This document shows, piece after piece, positions 61,801-64,000 of a DNA stretch of 64,000 nt (position 1 is its first letter; every line of letters begins with the position of its first letter). The notes beneath the pieces are model-generated. The model was not told the DNA's origin and did no database searches. It was given only the letters and a program-made list of their open reading frames with translations. A program made the position numbers and the translations under genes. Source of the DNA: Hyphomicrobiales bacterium (lineage in GTDB: Bacteria; Pseudomonadota; Alphaproteobacteria; Rhizobiales; Rhizobiaceae). The DNA lies in the NCBI GenBank assembly GCA_900471485.1, contig UCEU01000001.1:542679-606678 (forward strand), read 5' to 3'.

Positions 61801-61990
61801 AGCCCGGCCACACGGCCTGCACGACCATGACGCGGAAGGTGAAGTCGGGATCTTCCTTCTGGCCCATGCGCATCAGCCCGAGCACGCCGGTGATCAGGAT
61901 GAGCCCGAACAGGAAGCGCGCGATGCTCGGATGGCCGATTGCCCAGCGCGATAGGTTGAAGGGCTTCTTCTCGGTGGTGGAGTTGTCCAT
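58844..61990 (-). CDS. RND efflux permease, AcrB-like (MexK/TriC-like subgroup)
   Basis: 1048 aa. It starts with a cytoplasmic 'NLSRWAIGHPSIARFLFGLI' and has 'MRMGQKEDPDFTFRVMVVQA', which marks the subgroup with a 'KEDP' stretch, unlike the other pump here. TM4 'ALGLLVDDAMIVVELMERKL' carries the proton-relay aspartates. A long C-terminal periplasmic loop and twelve helices complete a proton-driven pump. It is the last gene of the tetR-adaptor-permease operon, 24 bp after the adaptor gene. Confidence 0.94.
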   Translation of the reverse strand: MDNSTTEKKPFNLSRWAIGHPSIARFLFGLILITGVLGLMRMGQKEDPDFTFRVMVVQAVWPGSSIQEMEDQVVNKIERKLQETPHIDWVKSYTRAGSAVITLQVKGDTNAAQVADAFYQVRKKVGDISSELPEGLLGPYFNDEFGDTFITLHSISGDGYSYPELKKFAIQARDMLLTTPGVEKAVIIGDQPEKIYIDVSSKALAERGLTIVDLQNAIKGQNSVDPAGSVDTGTRSVRIAVEGDVTRAEDIRELRLKAGNQVTRLGDIATVYSGLEDPYQKKYRFNGHESVQVGVVMAKGYKVTDVGKDVEATYKHFEESLPYGVAVDQISNQPDVVTDAVSEFMHALGEALVIVLIVSFLSIGWRSGLVIAIAIPLVLAATFAIMYELGIDLQRISLGALIIALGLLVDDAMIVVELMERKLEEGLVKIEAASFAYSSTAFPMLTGTLITTAGFIPVGFAESTAGEYVRTLFYVVGIALVVSWFVAVYFTPWLGYMILKQRKHAGGEHHDAFDTSFYRRLRSTVGWAVRHRIIVVAMTLVTFATSLWAFQFIPQNFFPQSSRPEILVDLWLPEGTSIKEVETQSKALEAKIMDDKDKKFVATYIGEGAPRFFLPLDQQLPNPNFAQLLIMANDEPARERLIVKLRTILAEDFPDIRGKVDRLFLGPPTGWPVQMRVMGPDRQEVRKIADEVKAKFQENPLLGAIHDDWLEQVPAMKLVIDQDRARALGVTSQRVRQMLQTAMSGAPLDDFRDGEETVSIVAREPDANRSLLSAVNSVYVPTDFGGFVPVAQIAKVVPVLEQGIEWRRDRLPTISIRATLPDDVQSNDVVMKMYADLKPLRDSLPAGYKVEIQGGAEDSAESQASIAAKAPIMLVVIVLLLMAQLQHFGKAMLVLATGPLGIIGAAAALLISGAPFGFVAILGVIALLGIIIRNSIILIDQIDQDIKAGMHRQEAIVGAAVRRFRPIMLTALTAVLALIPISRGVFWGPLAYAMMGGILVATVLTILVLPAAYALFFGKEPKVAESGEGHSNSNEATDDRHPPAIAAE

Positions 61991-62014
61991 TGTCCCGTTC
62001 CCTCTCCTGACCGC

Positions 62015-63163
62015 TTAGCGAACGACGTCGCCAGTTTCGGACCCACTTTCGGCGGATGCCGACTGCTGGCCCGGCAGCTTGACCTTGAGATTGTCGGTCA
62101 TGAACTGCGTGCCGGCGGCAACGACGAGATCGCCGGTCTTCAGGCCGTCGGAGACGTTGACGCCATCACCGGTGAAGTCCGCCACCGTGACGTCGCGCGG
62201 ATGCACCGTCTGCTGGTCGCGATCGACCACCCAGACGATCTTCCTGCCGTCCTTCTCAGCCAGCGCCGACAGGGGAATGGACACGTTGGTATTGGCGTTG
62301 CTGACATCGGCCTCGATGGTCGCCGTCATGCCGAGCAGCACGCGGTCGTCGTTCGGCAGGCTGACGCGAACGGCAAATGTGCGCGACTGCGCATCGGCGC
62401 TGCCCGAGACTTCGCGAACCTTGCCGTCGAGCACCAGTTTGCTTGCGGACCAGAAGCTCGCCTTCACCGTCTTGCCCGGCTTGAATTCGGCGATGTCGTT
62501 CTCCGGCACCGCGATCTGCACTTCCTTCTCGCCGTCGAGCGCAACGGTCGCGACCGGCGTACCGGCGGCGACCACGGTGCCGGCATCGGCGCTGATCGCG
62601 GTGACGATGCCGCTCTGGTCGGCCTTGAGCTCGGAATAGCTCACCTGGTTCTTGGCCTGGTCGAGCGAGGAGACGGCGGCGTCGCGGGTGGCGACGGCCT
62701 GATCGTAGCTCAGCGACGCCTGCTCGAGCTGCGACTTGGCGGTGACGCTCTTGTCGAACAGCTGCTGGGCGCGCTTGTTGGCGAGATCGGCGGTGCCGAC
62801 ACCCTTTTCGGCGGCGGCAAGATTGGCCTCTGCCGTCTTCGTCGCCAGCTCGTAGTCGGTGGCATCGATGCGGGCAATGAGATCCCCCGGCTGCAGCCGG
62901 TCGCCGATATTGACGCGGCGCTCGGTGATCTTGCCGGCCACGCGGAAGCCGAGGTTCATCTCCACGCGCGCCTTGACCGCGCCGGAATAATCGAGCGACC
63001 TGACGTCGCCGGCCTTGGCGATCTCGACCACCTTGACCGGCCGCAGGATCTCCTTGGTCTCCGCCTTCTTCTCCTCGCTGCAGCCGGAAACGGCGAGCGA
63101 TACGGCGCCGAGAAGCGCGAAACTGACAACGGACGGCAACTTGACTGTCTTCAGCGAAATCAT
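62015..63163 (-). CDS. RND efflux periplasmic adaptor lipoprotein
   Basis: 382 aa from ATG 63163, which has AGGAG 8 nt upstream. A lipoprotein signal with the lipobox 'LAVSGC' (Cys about 29) anchors it to the inner membrane. Lipoyl halves 'NLGFRVAGKITERRVNIGDR' and 'YSELKADQSGIVTAISADAG' flank an alpha-hairpin, followed by the beta-barrel and a proximal domain. It links the permease to a TolC-type channel, which is not in the window. It lies 58 bp after tetR. Confidence 0.93.
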   Translation of the reverse strand: MISLKTVKLPSVVSFALLGAVSLAVSGCSEEKKAETKEILRPVKVVEIAKAGDVRSLDYSGAVKARVEMNLGFRVAGKITERRVNIGDRLQPGDLIARIDATDYELATKTAEANLAAAEKGVGTADLANKRAQQLFDKSVTAKSQLEQASLSYDQAVATRDAAVSSLDQAKNQVSYSELKADQSGIVTAISADAGTVVAAGTPVATVALDGEKEVQIAVPENDIAEFKPGKTVKASFWSASKLVLDGKVREVSGSADAQSRTFAVRVSLPNDDRVLLGMTATIEADVSNANTNVSIPLSALAEKDGRKIVWVVDRDQQTVHPRDVTVADFTGDGVNVSDGLKTGDLVVAAGTQFMTDNLKVKLPGQQSASAESGSETGDVVR

Positions 63164-63221
63164 CTTTCGCACTCCTGAAATGGTTGTGTTTGTTGGTGTC
63201 CCCGGCGGTCTGGCGCCAGGC

Positions 63222-63842
63222 TTATTTCTTCAGCGCGCGGATCGAGAAATCGATCAGCTCGTCCACCGTCGGGCGGTTGGTCTTGGCAAGACATTGCGCC
63301 ACCATGATCGGGTGGCACAGCGTCACGGTGGCGGCACCGAAACAGCGCGAAGCGACGGCCGCATCCTGATCGGCGAATTCGCCCGCGGCGATGCCTTCAC
63401 GGATCACGTCGGCCAGCAGGTCCTGGATGCTGTCGACATGCTTTTCGATGACGTGCCAGTCGCGCTCGATCGCGACGACCACCATCTCGTGCACCTTCTC
63501 CTGGTCGAGCATGGTCTCGACAGTCATCTGGTACTGCGCCCGCACGAAACGGTCGAGCCGCTCCGAGGCACTGAGCGGCAGGTGGCAGATCTCGTAGGCC
63601 TGCTGATAGCTCGCCGCGAGCATGCGCCCGCAGATCGCCTGGTGGATCTCGATCTTGGAGGAGAAGAAACGATAGACATTGGCCGGCGACATGCCGAGAT
63701 CGCGGGCGATATCGGCGACCGTGGTCTTCGAGTAGCCGTAATGGCGAAACAGCCGCTCACCCGCGTCGAGAATGCGGGTCACATTCTCCTGGCGCGTTGC
63801 TTCCAGTGTATTTTCCGCGGTGTCGTTCATGTCTTTTGCCAT
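63222..63842 (-). CDS. TetR-family transcriptional regulator
   Basis: 206 aa. The helix-turn-helix is at about 38-60 ('TVADIARDLGMSPANVYRFF'), followed by a helical ligand domain ('ASRCFGAATVTLCHPIMVAQ'). ATG 63842 is the longest start; ATG 63830 (MNDTAENT) is an alternative. A 13-bp perfect inverted repeat begins 7 bp upstream of ATG 63842. It is the first gene of the pump operon, so it should repress itself and the pump until a drug or metabolite binds. Confidence 0.92.
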   Translation of the reverse strand: MAKDMNDTAENTLEATRQENVTRILDAGERLFRHYGYSKTTVADIARDLGMSPANVYRFFSSKIEIHQAICGRMLAASYQQAYEICHLPLSASERLDRFVRAQYQMTVETMLDQEKVHEMVVVAIERDWHVIEKHVDSIQDLLADVIREGIAAGEFADQDAAVASRCFGAATVTLCHPIMVAQCLAKTNRPTVDELIDFSIRALKK

Positions 63843-63848
63843 CTCGAC

Positions 63849-63884
63849 TTACGACTGACGATTTTTGAATTTCGTCAGTCGTAA
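63849..63884. promoter_or_regulatory. TetR operator: perfect 13-bp inverted repeat
   Basis: TTACGACTGACGA (63849-63861) and TCGTCAGTCGTAA (63872-63884) are exact inverted copies around a 10-nt AT-rich spacer, next to the tetR start. Size, symmetry and place fit autoregulation by the TetR protein. The rest of the gap to 64000 shows no gene. Confidence 0.85.
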
Positions 63885-63982
63885 AACATCAATCGACAGA
63901 AGTCAATCTTTTGCGATGCGGGAGAAGAGGTGGTTTTTTCTAAACATCCCCTCATCAGCCTAAAGAAAAGTCCCCTCCCCAA

Positions 63983-64000
63983 CCCCTCCCCCTTGTGGGG
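63983..64000 (+). repeat. Interspersed repeat, copy 2 (cut by window end)
   Basis: CCCCTCCCCCTTGTGGGG matches 58717-58734 at 17 of 18 bases. A shorter CCCCTCCCC lies just before it. It is cut by the window edge, so its full extent is unknown. Confidence 0.6.

Overview
The window looks like chromosomal or chromid DNA of a free-living or plant-associated alphaproteobacterium, most likely a Rhizobiaceae member (Ensifer/Sinorhizobium or Rhizobium). Four things point there: high-GC coding with AT-rich intergenic gaps; an aerobic cob cluster with the rhizobial gene complement; ExoF/ExoP-like exopolysaccharide (EPS) export genes; and a PrsD-PrsE type I exporter next to an ExsH-type glycanase. I saw no rRNA, tRNA, insertion sequence, phage or CRISPR array.

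Layout. 1-6409: right end of an EPS locus. A partial GT4 glycosyltransferase converges on a five-gene minus-strand operon (ExoF/Wza-like export protein, Wzz-like co-polymerase, CpsD-like ATPase with a lost Walker A lysine, ExeA-like AAA ATPase, GT2 glycosyltransferase). 6970-8883: an EamA permease and a LuxR-type regulator with a pseudo-receiver domain. 9469-16512: all eight enzymes from precorrin-2 to hydrogenobyrinic acid (cobF,G,H,I,J,L,M on minus; cobK on plus, nested between cobJ and cobL). 16749-19643: envelope genes (MliC-like, ChaA-like, DedA, DUF4239). 19855-24246: a tripartite RND pump (adaptor and permease). 24460-28132: rutABCD-F pyrimidine-ring catabolism behind a good sigma-54 promoter; rutE and rutG are absent. 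28148-34675: GntR/UTRA regulator with a palindromic operator, divergent from a carbohydrate-type ABC importer, then GNAT and ThuA-like genes. 34742-42030: a branched-chain amino acid degradation operon (thiolase, acyl-CoA dehydrogenase, bkdA1-bkdA2-bkdB-lpdV). 42041-46646: exsH-like RTX glycanase with prsE and prsD. 47069-52707: an inositol-monophosphatase family gene converging on an ABC importer operon that ends in a glycerophosphodiesterase. 52926-58693: recX and the prkA-yeaH-spoVR stress operon. 58844-63884: a tetR-adaptor-RND permease operon with a perfect 13-bp inverted-repeat operator.

Most of the window is recognisable metabolism, transport and regulation. The parts that stand out are the EPS module, which combines an apparently dead nucleotide-binding site with a non-phosphorylatable regulator; the regulatory architecture in front of rutA; the GntR/ABC/ThuA locus and the ABC/glycerophosphodiesterase/IMPase locus, whose substrates are unknown; and several perfect hairpins and operators. 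I did not find a convincing wholly new defence or mobile system.
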